From Arthrobacter sp. V1I7 (GTDB taxonomy: Bacteria; Actinomycetota; Actinomycetes; Actinomycetales; Micrococcaceae), in assembly GCF_030817015.1 (NCBI RefSeq), contig NZ_JAUSYS010000001.1, positions 682,001-746,000 on the forward strand: 64,000 nucleotides of DNA. The letters run 5' to 3'. Made by a program: the position numbers and the translations under genes. Of the stretch, positions 44,017 through 51,816 are shown one piece after another. Position 1 is the first letter of the stretch, and each line of letters starts with the position of its first letter. The notes under the pieces are model-generated. The model did no database searches. It worked only from the letters and a program-made list of their open reading frames with translations, and was not told the DNA's origin.

Positions 44017-44971
44017 GTCCCTGTTCCACGCCGACGCCGCCCCTGACCCCGCGCGGGACGATGCCTCGCCCAAGGCGGCTTCCGTCACGGCGGCGCTGAC
44101 CCGATCCTCCTCGGGCAAGGCCGACCTTCGCGAACTCGAGTCCGGGCTGGACTCGCTGCAGTCCGACGCCACCCGTACGGGCCGCATCGACTGGAGCCGC
44201 ATCCTGCTCCCGGTCGCCGCGGTCGTGGTGCTCGTTCTCGTCTGGCAGCTCTACGTGTCGATGGGCTTCAAACGGCGCGATCTGGTTCCCGGCCCCCTGG
44301 ACGTGCTGGGACAGTTCGGGAATCTCTGGGCTGGGGGCAAGCTCCAGGAAGCCGTCTGGACCTCGCTGCAGCGCGGACTCCTGGGCTTCCTGATCAGCGT
44401 GGCCATCGCCACTCCGATCGGACTCCTGCTGGCCCAGGTGGCACCCCTGCGCCGCGCGTTCGGGCCCCTGATTTCCGGGCTCCAGGTGCTGCCGTCCGTG
44501 GCGTGGGTGCCGGCCGCCATCATCTGGTTCGGCCTCACGGACGCGACGGTGTATTTCGTGGTGTTCATGGGGGCCATCCCGTCAATCATTAACGGGCTGA
44601 TCTCCGGGGTGGACCAGATCCCGCCGCAGTACCGCAGTGTCGGCACGGTCCTGGGCGCCTCCCGCCTGCAACTGGCCCTGCAGATCATCCTCCCCGCCGC
44701 CTTGCCGGGCTACCTGAGCGGGCTCAAGCAGGGTTGGGCCTTCTCCTGGCGTTCCCTGATGGCGGCGGAAATCATCGCGGTGGGCGGAAGCATCGGCTTC
44801 GGGCTGGGTTCCATGCTTAACCAGGGCCGCGACCTCTCGGACATGACGGTGGTGATGGCGGCAATCCTGCTGATCCTCGCCGTCGGCATCCTGATCGAAC
44901 TGCTGGTCTTCGCACCGGTTGAAAAGCGCCTGCTCCGCCGCCGCGGCCTCCTCGCCGGCAGCACCCGCTAG
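44006..44971 (+). CDS. Sulfonate-type ABC transporter, permease
   Basis: 321 residues. A long variable cytosolic N-terminus (about 70 residues) is followed by six hydrophobic segments. SsuC/TauC hallmarks are LQVLPSVAWVPAAIIWFGLT and the EAA-loop YRSVGTVLGASRLQLALQII, then LSGLKQGWAFSWRSLMAAE. It completes the transporter. No sulfonate monooxygenase gene follows, so desulfonation enzymes must lie elsewhere. Confidence 0.92.
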   Translation: MPSKSLFHADAAPDPARDDASPKAASVTAALTRSSSGKADLRELESGLDSLQSDATRTGRIDWSRILLPVAAVVVLVLVWQLYVSMGFKRRDLVPGPLDVLGQFGNLWAGGKLQEAVWTSLQRGLLGFLISVAIATPIGLLLAQVAPLRRAFGPLISGLQVLPSVAWVPAAIIWFGLTDATVYFVVFMGAIPSIINGLISGVDQIPPQYRSVGTVLGASRLQLALQIILPAALPGYLSGLKQGWAFSWRSLMAAEIIAVGGSIGFGLGSMLNQGRDLSDMTVVMAAILLILAVGILIELLVFAPVEKRLLRRRGLLAGSTR

Positions 44972-45123
44972 CCACCGGCGCAGCTCAAACGGAGTTCGAG
45001 TCCGGCGGCCCTGGCCGGGAACAGCCCTCCCTGCCCGCCAAGGATCCTGGCATCAGGCTGAGCTGATCGGGCGTCAAATAGTTCCAGTTTGCCTGGAGTG
45101 CGTGGTGGCCCTTGAGCTTCCCG

Positions 45124-45588
45124 TCACAATGTCCGTGTCGTCGCGGTCCCGCGACGGCTGGAGGAGAGAGCCAGGCCAAGGGCGATCATGCCAAGGCCCA
45201 GAACCAGGTGCAGCCAGTTGTCCGCATTGTTGACCGGGACGAAGTTCGCCGGGGAGTTGTGGGCAATCAAGAGCCCGTAGAGCCACAGCACCAGGTAAAT
45301 GGCGCCTCCGACGATCAGGTAGTTACGGGCCTGGGCGGGCGTCCGGCCGAGCAGCAGCCCCGCCACCCCAAAAAGCAGGTGGACGATGTTGTGCAGGATG
45401 GAGACCTGGAAGACGCCGAGCAGAAGTGCCTGCGACTCGTGCCCGGCCATGCCGAGCGCCTGATAGTTGGCCGTGATCCCGGGGATGAAACCGAGGATGC
45501 CTACCAGTACGAATACTGCTCCAACCGCTTGCGCCGCCTTCTGGATGGCGGTGCTGCTACCCGCCGCGGGGCGGCTTGCCGTTGTCAT
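45124..45588 (-). CDS. DUF4383 membrane protein
   Basis: 154 residues with four hydrophobic helices. The pattern HESQALLLGVFQVSILHNIV followed by HLLFGVAGLLLGR and a C-terminal NNADNWLHLVLGLGMIALGL is typical of the DUF4383 family, common in actinobacteria and of unknown function. The ATG at 45588 has GGAG at a good distance; an in-frame ATG at 45600 is possible. It is divergent from the DUF2243 gene. Confidence 0.85.
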   Translation of the reverse strand: MTTASRPAAGSSTAIQKAAQAVGAVFVLVGILGFIPGITANYQALGMAGHESQALLLGVFQVSILHNIVHLLFGVAGLLLGRTPAQARNYLIVGGAIYLVLWLYGLLIAHNSPANFVPVNNADNWLHLVLGLGMIALGLALSSSRRGTATTRTL

Positions 45589-45961
45589 AGTGAACTCCAT
45601 TTCGCTAGCGGGCCATCGGGTCCGCGAGCGGAGCCCGACGTCGCTTCGTGGCAAGGGCCGGGCGGGATGCGCGGCCTTCCTAAATGATAAGACTGCTTAG
45701 TAGTATTTTCCAGAGCCGACGGTCCCATCCATCGGCACCCGGGCGAGGCCGGCAGGAAGGAACCTCCCATGTCATCAACAGCTGTGGCCGAGGTGTGACG
45801 GTGGTGGATTCCGGGCTCCCGGCCATGTGGGGAACGCTGCTCGACGCGCTGCGGGGACTGGGACGCCGGCTCGATGACGTCCCATGCTGGTCCTCTTCGC
45901 CTTCGGCCGGCGGCACTTCATCGAAGGAGTGGCACCGAGGGCAGGAAAGGCGGAGTACCCC
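45589..45961. other. Gene-poor divergent region with possible gene remnants
   Basis: 370 bp between two membrane-protein genes. It has an A/T-rich promoter-like part near 45685-45715 and a good ribosome binding site (AGGAAGGAACC, about 45757) followed by a nine-codon ORF (MSSTAVAEV) from 45769. Further on, two overlapping frames read MWGTLLDALRGLGRRLDDVP (from about 45827) and MLVLFAFGRRHFIEGVAP (from 45884), which look like parts of one protein separated by a frameshift. I cannot assign them. Confidence 0.35.
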
Positions 45962-46468
45962 ATGGCTGATCATCCGGCGGACGGCTCGAGGCTGAAACCC
46001 CCGTCCAAGGCTGCCGGGGTCCTGTATGGCCTCGGGCTGGGCGGATTCATTGACGGCATAGTCCTGCACCAGATCCTGCAGTGGCACCATATGGTGAGCC
46101 ACGTCGACGAATTCCCGGTCGACGCTGTTCACGGGCTGCAGGTGAACACCCTGGTGGACGGCCTGTTCCATCTGGTGGCCTGGGTCCTGGTCCTGGCCGC
46201 ATCCATCAGCACCATTGCGAGCTGGCACAGCGGCCGCTTAGCCCCGAACTGGCGGTTCCACTTCGGGCTCGTCCTGATGGGCTGGGGGATCTTCAATGTT
46301 GCCGAGGGCCTGGTCAACCATCAGTTCCTGCAGCTCCACCACGTCAGGGACGATCTGGGCGGGCCGATCCTGTGGGACGTCGGGTTCCTTACCTTCGGCG
46401 TGCTCCTCATCGTCGGCGGACGGCTTCTGCACGGCGTCGGGCTGAGGTCCTTGAACCGGTTTCCTTGA
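45962..46468 (+). CDS. DUF2243 membrane protein
   Basis: 168 residues, four hydrophobic helices. The signature GLGGFIDGIVLHQILQWHHM and the NVAEGLVNHQFLQLHHVRDD block (His-rich, potentially metal-binding) are those of DUF2243 proteins, function unknown. GGCGGAG precedes the ATG. The deleted Mn-catalase gene follows 30 bp downstream, suggesting they once formed an oxidative-stress pair. Confidence 0.85.
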   Translation: MADHPADGSRLKPPSKAAGVLYGLGLGGFIDGIVLHQILQWHHMVSHVDEFPVDAVHGLQVNTLVDGLFHLVAWVLVLAASISTIASWHSGRLAPNWRFHFGLVLMGWGIFNVAEGLVNHQFLQLHHVRDDLGGPILWDVGFLTFGVLLIVGGRLLHGVGLRSLNRFP

Positions 46469-46498
46469 CGCTCAATCCAACTTTATTAGGGGAGCGCC

Positions 46499-46834
46499 AT
46501 GTACTTGCACACTCAGCTACTTGTCAATGAAATCGCCGTCGACGAACCGGATCCCGCAGCCGCGAATGCCTCCAGGAAGGTCTGGGCGTTCGGTGAGATG
46601 CGCACGACGATGCAGTACCTCTTCCAGTGCATCAATTTCCCCGGGGACCCCGCGTCCAAGCCGTACAAGGACCTGCTTGAGGGCATCGGCACGGAAGAGA
46701 TCAGCCGGTCCACTATTGCTTACCTGATAGTCCGGGACCAGGCCCACGAAAATGCGTTCGCCAAAGCTCTTCCTGGGCGCCTCGCCGTCGAACCGTGGGG
46801 CAGCGTCGCGTCCCGCGGTACTCAGCGTCCGTAG
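46499..46834 (+). pseudogene. Manganese catalase remnant with internal deletions
   Basis: The 111-codon frame starts like a Mn-catalase (MYLHTQLLVNEIAVDEPDPA; then FGEMRTTMQYLFQCINFPGD and YKDLLEGIGTEEIS, which carry Mn-ligand Glu residues), then jumps directly to STIAYLIVRDQAHENAFAKAL, which in intact homologues lies roughly 100 residues further on. The two-helix core with the remaining Mn ligands is missing. A second small defect changes the usual ANALQEGLGGQF to ANASRKVWAF through two nearby deletions that restore the frame. The tail after KAL is unrelated. A 72-bp palindromic element starts one base after the stop. The product cannot be an active catalase. Confidence 0.85.
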
Positions 46835-46906
46835 CGGGGGCACATTGACACGGACACGCCGGGGTTTCCGCCCGAAGTGGCTGAGCCGGCCGGCAAAGTG
46901 CCCCCG
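46835..46906 (-). repeat. Dispersed palindromic element, copy C (inverted)
   Basis: 72 bp, opposite orientation to copies A and B. It begins CGGGGGCACATTGA followed by CACGGACACGCC (the inverse of GGCGTGTCCGTG) and ends GCAAAGTGCCCCCG. Outer arms GGGGGCACATTG and CAAAGTGCCCCC pair with one mismatch. This copy has no DUF559 gene beside it; it abuts the Mn-catalase remnant. Confidence 0.88.
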
Positions 46907-46939
46907 TACGGGCGGCGCCCGGGCGCGCCGGCGATTTAT

Positions 46940-47011
46940 GTGACGTGACGTTACCCTGCGTGAACGGGTGTTTCCGCACCGTTGTTCCGCTTTGTCACAG
47001 GGCCCTATCGT
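46940..47011 (+). promoter_or_regulatory. Promoter and four-half-site operator of cysG
   Basis: Half-sites at 10-bp steps: GTGACG 46940, GTTACC 46950, GTGAAC 46960, GTTTCC 46970. The -35 box TTGTTC begins 12 bp after the last half-site start (46982-46987), spacer 18 bp, -10 box TATCGT (47006-47011), ending 6 nt before the ATG at 47018. Same geometry as the sites at 35053 and 41867. Confidence 0.75.
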
Positions 47012-47017
47012 CGATGC

Positions 47018-48289
47018 ATGGCAATTCAGGACATTTACCCCACGGCGCTGCGCCTCCTCGGCCGCCCCGTGCTGGTCGTAGGCGGGGGGCCCGTCGCCGC
47101 CCGCCGCGCCAAGGGACTGCTCGATGCCGGCGCGGTCGTCACCGTCGTTGCCCCGCTCGCCTCGCCGGCGCTGCTTGAACTCGCCGACGCCGGCCTCCTC
47201 TCTTGGGAACCGCGCCAGTACCGGACGTCCGACGTCGACGGCGTCTGGTTCGTCCAGACCGCCACCGGGAATTCCGCCGTGGACGCGGAGGTCTCGGCCG
47301 ACGCCGAGGCGCAGCGCGTCTGGTGCGTCAACGCCTCCGACCATGAATCCTCCGCGGCCTGGACCCCGGCCGTTGCGGTCGTGGACGACGTCAGGATTGC
47401 CGTGAATGCCGGCGGAGACCCGCGCCGCGCCATGGCCCTCCGCGACGCCGTCGCCACCGCCCTGGAAACCGGGGACCTGCCGTTGCGCCGGCGGCGGGCG
47501 TCCGGCGGTTCCGTGGCCCTGGTGGGCGGGGGCCCCGGCGACGTCGGACTGATCACGGTCCGCGGACGGCGCCTGCTCGGCCAGGCGGACGTCGTGGTGG
47601 CGGACCGTCTCGGCCCCCGCGAACTCCTCGGAGAGCTGGCCCCCGACGTCCGCGTCATCGAGGTCGGCAAGACTCCCGGACACCATCCGGTCCCGCAGTC
47701 CGAAATCAACCGGATCCTGGTTGACGAGGCCGTGCAGGGACACCGCGTGGTCCGGCTCAAGGGCGGGGACCCGTACGTTTTGGGCCGCGGCGGCGAGGAA
47801 GCGGAGTTCTGCCGGCAGAACGGCGTCGAGGTGGAAGTGGTTCCCGGCGTGACGTCGGCTATCTCCGTTCCGGCCGCCGCCGGCATTCCGGTCACGCACC
47901 GCGGGCTCGCGAAGGGCTTCAGTGTCGTCACCGGCCACGAGGAGCTCTCGGAGGTCCCGGCCCGCGCCGACCACACCGTGATCCTGCTCATGGGCGTCGG
48001 CCAGCTCCGCGACTCTGCTGCCTCCCTGGCCCGCGCCGGTTTGCCAGCGGGCACGCCTGTTGGCATCGTAGAGAATGGATACCTGCCGAACCAGCGGGTG
48101 ACCATCGGAACGCTCGGGACCATTGCGGACCAGGCGGAGGCCGCAGGCGTCGCAAACCCTGCCGTGATCGTGATCGGCGACGTGGTCCGCGTCAGCCCGT
48201 TCGCGCCGTCGCACTTCAAGACCGCCGACTACAGCACCACCTCCCCGAACGCTCCCCGCCCCACCAAGACCCGCGTACTGACCCCCTAA
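47018..48289 (+). CDS. cysG: Sirohaem synthase: precorrin-2 dehydrogenase fused to uroporphyrinogen-III C-methyltransferase
   Basis: 423 residues in two parts. The N-terminal Rossmann domain (LRLLGRPVLVVGGGPVAARR, about residues 10-30; GNSAVDAEVSADAEAQRVWC) oxidises precorrin-2. The C-terminal SUMT domain (VALVGGGPGDVGLITVRGRR, about residue 165; VVRLKGGDPYVLGRGGEEAE; VVPGVTSAISVPAAAGIPVT) methylates uroporphyrinogen III. Together with the chelatase at 34278 it makes sirohaem for the sulfite reductase at 35131, and all share the sulfur-type promoter except the chelatase. Leaderless start at 47018; an ATG at 47014 is out of frame. Confidence 0.93.
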   Translation: MAIQDIYPTALRLLGRPVLVVGGGPVAARRAKGLLDAGAVVTVVAPLASPALLELADAGLLSWEPRQYRTSDVDGVWFVQTATGNSAVDAEVSADAEAQRVWCVNASDHESSAAWTPAVAVVDDVRIAVNAGGDPRRAMALRDAVATALETGDLPLRRRRASGGSVALVGGGPGDVGLITVRGRRLLGQADVVVADRLGPRELLGELAPDVRVIEVGKTPGHHPVPQSEINRILVDEAVQGHRVVRLKGGDPYVLGRGGEEAEFCRQNGVEVEVVPGVTSAISVPAAAGIPVTHRGLAKGFSVVTGHEELSEVPARADHTVILLMGVGQLRDSAASLARAGLPAGTPVGIVENGYLPNQRVTIGTLGTIADQAEAAGVANPAVIVIGDVVRVSPFAPSHFKTADYSTTSPNAPRPTKTRVLTP

Positions 48290-48299
48290 CACCCGTCGA

Positions 48300-48348
48300 T
48301 TGCTCCATAGCTGCGTTATCAAGCCCCAAAAGGGCAGCTCTGGAGCAA
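48300..48348. repeat. 49-bp palindrome between cysG and fprA
   Basis: TTGCTCCATAGCTGC (48300-48314) and GCAGCTCTGGAGCAA (48334-48348) pair at 14 of 15 positions around a 19-nt loop that contains CCCCAAAAGGG. It begins 10 bp after the cysG stop and could terminate it, but the sequence has the look of a dispersed REP-type palindrome distinct from the other families in this window. Confidence 0.75.
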
Positions 48349-48377
48349 CGGATGCAGAAGAAAAAAGGAACACAGCC

Positions 48378-49844
48378 GTGTCAATCAGCACCCCCGTAGG
48401 AACCGCTGCCCGCCCGCTGCGCATCGCCGTCGTCGGCTCCGGACCGGCCGGCGTCTACGCCGCGGACATCCTCACCAAGAGCGAGGCCGTCAAGAGCGGC
48501 GAACTCACCGTGAGCATCGACCTCTTCGACCGCTACCCGGCGCCCTACGGCCTGATCCGCTATGGTGTGGCGCCGGACCACCCCCGGATCAAGGGCATCG
48601 TCAACGCCCTGCACAAGGTCCTGGACCGCGGCGACATCCGCTTCTTCGGCAATGTGGACTACGGCACGGACCTCTCGCTTGAGGACCTCCGCACCCACTA
48701 CGACGCCGTCATCTTCGCCACCGGCGCCATCAAGGACGCGGACCTGAACATCCCGGGCATCGAACTCGAGGGCTCCTACGGCGGCGCCGACTTCGTCTCC
48801 TGGTACGACGGCCATCCGGACGTGTCCCGGGACTGGCCGCTGGACGCCAAGGAAATCGCGGTGATCGGCAACGGCAACGTGGCCCTGGACGTGGCCCGCA
48901 TGCTCTCCAAGCACGCGGACGATCTCCTGGTCTCCGAAATCCCGGACAACGTCTACGCCGGGCTGAAGTCCTCCCCGGTGACCGACGTGCACGTGTTCGG
49001 CCGCCGCGGCCCGGCCCAGGTGAAGTTCACCCCCCTGGAACTGCGCGAACTCTCCCACTCCAAGGACGTGGACATCATCCTCTACGCCGAGGACTTCGAG
49101 TTCGACGCCGAATCGGACCGTCAGGTCCAGAGCAACAACCAGACCAAGACCATGGTGGGCACGCTCACCAACTGGATCGCCGAACAGCCCGAGGACCTTG
49201 CCGAGCTCACCGCATCCCGCCGCCTGCACCTGCATTTCCTGCACAGCCCGGTGGAGGTGTATGACGGCGCCGAAACCCCCGGCCGTGTCGCCGGCATGAA
49301 GTTCGAACGCACCGAGCTGGACGGCACGGGCAATGCCCGCGGCACCGGAGAGTTCGTCGACTACCCGGTCCAGGCCGTCTACCGCGCGATCGGCTACTTC
49401 GGCTCCTCGCTGCCGGACGTGGAGTTCGACCACAGCAAGGGGGTTGTGCCGAACGACGGCGGCCGCGTCCTGGACGCCTCCGGCGCCCACGTGCCGGGCA
49501 TCTACGCCACCGGCTGGATCAAGCGCGGACCCGTGGGCCTGATCGGCCACACCAAGGGCGACGCGCTGGAAACCGTAACCTACCTGCTGGAGGACCGCGC
49601 CCGGCTGCCCCTCGCAGCCGCCCCCGCACCGGAGGCCGTCGTCGAGCTCCTCGAGGGCCGCGGCGTCCGCTACACCAGCTGGGAGGGCTGGCTGGCCCTG
49701 GACGAGCACGAGCGTGCCCTGGGCGCATCGGCGACGGCCGCCGGCGAGTCCCACGGCGTCCCGGTCCAGCGCGAGCGCATCAAGGTAGTGCCCCGCGAGG
49801 ACATGGTGGAGATCTCCCGCGGCGGGGTCGCAGCCCAGCTGTAA
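48378..49844 (+). CDS. Ferredoxin/adrenodoxin-type NADP+ reductase (FprA family)
   Basis: 488-residue FAD and NADPH enzyme. FAD fold: IAVVGSGPAGVYAADILTKS (residues about 15-34); FDRYPAPYGLIRYGVAPDHP; NADPH fold: EIAVIGNGNVALDVARML, with FGRRGPAQVKFTPLELREL downstream; C-terminal IYATGWIKRGPVGLIGHTKG. It can supply electrons to ferredoxin, which the sulfite reductase at 35131 needs; its place behind cysG supports that. The GTG at 48378 is chosen from AAGGAA upstream and from homology. A close paralogue begins at 62871. Confidence 0.92.
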   Translation: MSISTPVGTAARPLRIAVVGSGPAGVYAADILTKSEAVKSGELTVSIDLFDRYPAPYGLIRYGVAPDHPRIKGIVNALHKVLDRGDIRFFGNVDYGTDLSLEDLRTHYDAVIFATGAIKDADLNIPGIELEGSYGGADFVSWYDGHPDVSRDWPLDAKEIAVIGNGNVALDVARMLSKHADDLLVSEIPDNVYAGLKSSPVTDVHVFGRRGPAQVKFTPLELRELSHSKDVDIILYAEDFEFDAESDRQVQSNNQTKTMVGTLTNWIAEQPEDLAELTASRRLHLHFLHSPVEVYDGAETPGRVAGMKFERTELDGTGNARGTGEFVDYPVQAVYRAIGYFGSSLPDVEFDHSKGVVPNDGGRVLDASGAHVPGIYATGWIKRGPVGLIGHTKGDALETVTYLLEDRARLPLAAAPAPEAVVELLEGRGVRYTSWEGWLALDEHERALGASATAAGESHGVPVQRERIKVVPREDMVEISRGGVAAQL

Positions 49845-49847
49845 AGC

Positions 49848-49903
49848 GCCGGGTTTGCCTATTCGCGGCCGGTAGGCCGGGTTTGCCTATTCGCGGCCGG
49901 TAG
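49848..49903 (+). repeat. Perfect 28-bp tandem duplication
   Basis: GCCGGGTTTGCCTATTCGCG followed by GCCGGTAG occurs twice, at 49848-49875 and 49876-49903, without mismatch. It fills the gap between the FprA stop and the topoisomerase promoter; the -10 box TAGGCT lies at 49908-49913. Confidence 0.95.
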
Positions 49904-49920
49904 TCAGTAGGCTTAGCGTC

Positions 49921-50922
49921 ATGAGGCTCCGTCACAGCAACGCGTCCGGCCGCGGGTACCGCCGCGTTCCCGCCGGGACCGGTTTCAGCTACAAGGACCT
50001 CGACGGGTCCACACTGGCTCCCGGTCCGGTGCGGGACCGGCTGGAAAGCATCGGTATTCCGCCGGCCTGGACGGACGTCTGGATCGCCCCGTACGACAAC
50101 GGGCACATCCAGGCCACCGGCCTCGACGCGGTCGGCCGGCGGCAGTACATCTACCATCCATCCTGGCGCGAACGGAAAGACCGGCTGAAGTTCGACCGTT
50201 CGCTCCAGCTGGCCGAAACCCTGCCCTCAGCGCGCCGCCTCGTGACCATGGACCTGCGCTCCGAGGGCCTGACCCGGGAGCGGGTGCTGGCGGCCGCTTT
50301 CCGGATGCTGGACAGCGGATCGCTGCGGGTTGGCTCGGAGCGCTACACCAACGAAAACGGCAGCCACGGTCTCGCCACCCTGCTCTGCGCCCACGTCAAG
50401 GTGCGCAAGGACGAGCTGAGGCTCAGTTTTCCCGCCAAGAGCGGCAAGACGTGGGAATCGCGGATCAACGACGCCGACCTTGCCGCCGTGGTGCGCCAAC
50501 TTAAGCAGCGCGGCGGCAACGCCCGGTTGCTGGCCTACAAGAACGGTCGGAGCTGGCACCCGGTGTCCAGCGCCGACATCAACGAGTACGTCAAGGAGCG
50601 CACCGGGGAGGACTTCACCGCGAAGGACTTCCGCACGCTGCGGGGGACGGTCGCCGCAGCGGTCCGCCTGGCGAAGAGCGGCCCGCAGCCCAGGGTGGGC
50701 GCCCGCAAGCGTGCCGTTAGCGGGGCCATGCAGGACGCCGCCGCCGTCCTCGGCAATACACCGTCGATCGCCCGCAAGAGCTACGTGGACCCGCGCCTGC
50801 TGGACCATTTCGCCGCGGGGGAGACGATCGACCCGAAGCGGCTCGACTCCGCCGAATCCGAGCTCCGGGCGTTGCTGTACCAGGAAGGCACCGTGGTTCC
50901 GCTGCGGAAGGCTGCCGGCTGA
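49921..50922 (+). CDS. DNA topoisomerase IB (poxvirus-like)
   Basis: 333 residues, normal for bacterial type IB enzymes, which relax supercoils by a 3'-phosphotyrosine intermediate. The N-terminal clamp includes IPPAWTDVWIAPYDNGHIQA and GRRQYIYHPSWRERKD. Catalytic residues: GSERYTNENGSHGLATLL (Arg), KSGKTWE (Lys), DFTAKDFRTLRGTVAAA (Arg) and TPSIARKSYVDPRLLD (Tyr about residue 287). TAGGCT ends 7 nt before the ATG, suggesting a leaderless mRNA. It converges with the DUF1206 gene, 13 bp apart. Confidence 0.93.
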   Translation: MRLRHSNASGRGYRRVPAGTGFSYKDLDGSTLAPGPVRDRLESIGIPPAWTDVWIAPYDNGHIQATGLDAVGRRQYIYHPSWRERKDRLKFDRSLQLAETLPSARRLVTMDLRSEGLTRERVLAAAFRMLDSGSLRVGSERYTNENGSHGLATLLCAHVKVRKDELRLSFPAKSGKTWESRINDADLAAVVRQLKQRGGNARLLAYKNGRSWHPVSSADINEYVKERTGEDFTAKDFRTLRGTVAAAVRLAKSGPQPRVGARKRAVSGAMQDAAAVLGNTPSIARKSYVDPRLLDHFAAGETIDPKRLDSAESELRALLYQEGTVVPLRKAAG

Positions 50923-50935
50923 TTCCGGCGGGCGG

Positions 50936-51763
50936 CTACATCCGACCAAAGCGTGCGCGGACCAGCGCGAACGCCCCGTAGGCAACGAAGCCGGCTCCAA
51001 TGGCCGTAAGCAGAACCGGTCCGAACGGGTGGTCCTGCAGGGCCTTGAGGCTGCCGTCCAGCCCCGTAGACGAGCCCGGGTCGTTGGTGGCTGCGGCAAT
51101 GACGAAGAGCAACCCGGTCAGGACCAGTGCCACACCCTTGGCGATATGGCCGGCGACGCCCAGGACGCTGACGAGGTGGCCGCGGTGCGTTCCCTCGAAA
51201 TGGCGCAGCTCGTCCTTGAACTTCTTGCCGGCACCCTTGACCATGAAGTACACGCCGATCCCGATGATCGTCAGGCCGAGGGCGATCAGCACGGGAACTC
51301 CGAAGGGGCTCTGCACCAGCGCCCTGCTGAAGTCACGGGTCGAGTCACCGGAATCGCCACGGTTGCCGAGCGCGAAGCCGGCGAAGCTCAGTCCGACGCT
51401 GCCGTAAGCGATGCTCAGGAAGCCGGAGGAAACGAGCTTTCCCAGCCGCTGGCCGCGCGGGAGATGGCGGGCGCGCAGTGTCGCCTCGCTGAGCTGCCAG
51501 AGCGAAAGCCCGGCGCAGCCGATGAATCCGGCCCACATCACCGCGGGCCCCCAGGCGTTGGCGGCGAGTTGTTCGATGGCGCCGGTCGGTTCGGCCTGGC
51601 CCGGGGCACCAAGCACCAGGGCGACGGCGATCGCGCCGATCATGATGTGCAGCAGCGCCATCACGGCGAAACCGGCGCGCGCAACGACGTCGAGCACGGT
51701 GCTGTTCGCCGCCGCCTCGGCGGCGTCGGCTGTTCCCCCCATGGCCGTCTCTTTGGATGGCAT
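50936..51763 (-). CDS. DUF1206 membrane protein
   Basis: 275 residues with six hydrophobic helices as three pairs. The repeated pattern ARAGFAVMALLHIMIGAIAV, GFLSIAYGSVGLSFAGFALG and LGVAGHIAKGVALVLTGLLF, with GxxAYGxFALVRARFGR at the C-terminus, is that of DUF1206 proteins. Function unknown. The start may be at 51763 or at the ATG at 51742. No promoter was recognised. It precedes no other minus-strand gene directly. Confidence 0.85.
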   Translation of the reverse strand: MPSKETAMGGTADAAEAAANSTVLDVVARAGFAVMALLHIMIGAIAVALVLGAPGQAEPTGAIEQLAANAWGPAVMWAGFIGCAGLSLWQLSEATLRARHLPRGQRLGKLVSSGFLSIAYGSVGLSFAGFALGNRGDSGDSTRDFSRALVQSPFGVPVLIALGLTIIGIGVYFMVKGAGKKFKDELRHFEGTHRGHLVSVLGVAGHIAKGVALVLTGLLFVIAAATNDPGSSTGLDGSLKALQDHPFGPVLLTAIGAGFVAYGAFALVRARFGRM

Positions 51764-51816
51764 CCGCTCCGCCCTGTCCGCCCGCTCCGCCGTTCCCGGC
51801 GCAGCCGGGTCGTTGT

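Noticed and set aside
49921..50922. Tyrosine recombinase or phage integrase
   Set aside because: The catalytic Arg-Lys-Arg-Tyr set occurs, but the N-terminal clamp sequence and the overall length match poxvirus-like topoisomerase IB, and there is no attachment site or phage gene nearby.
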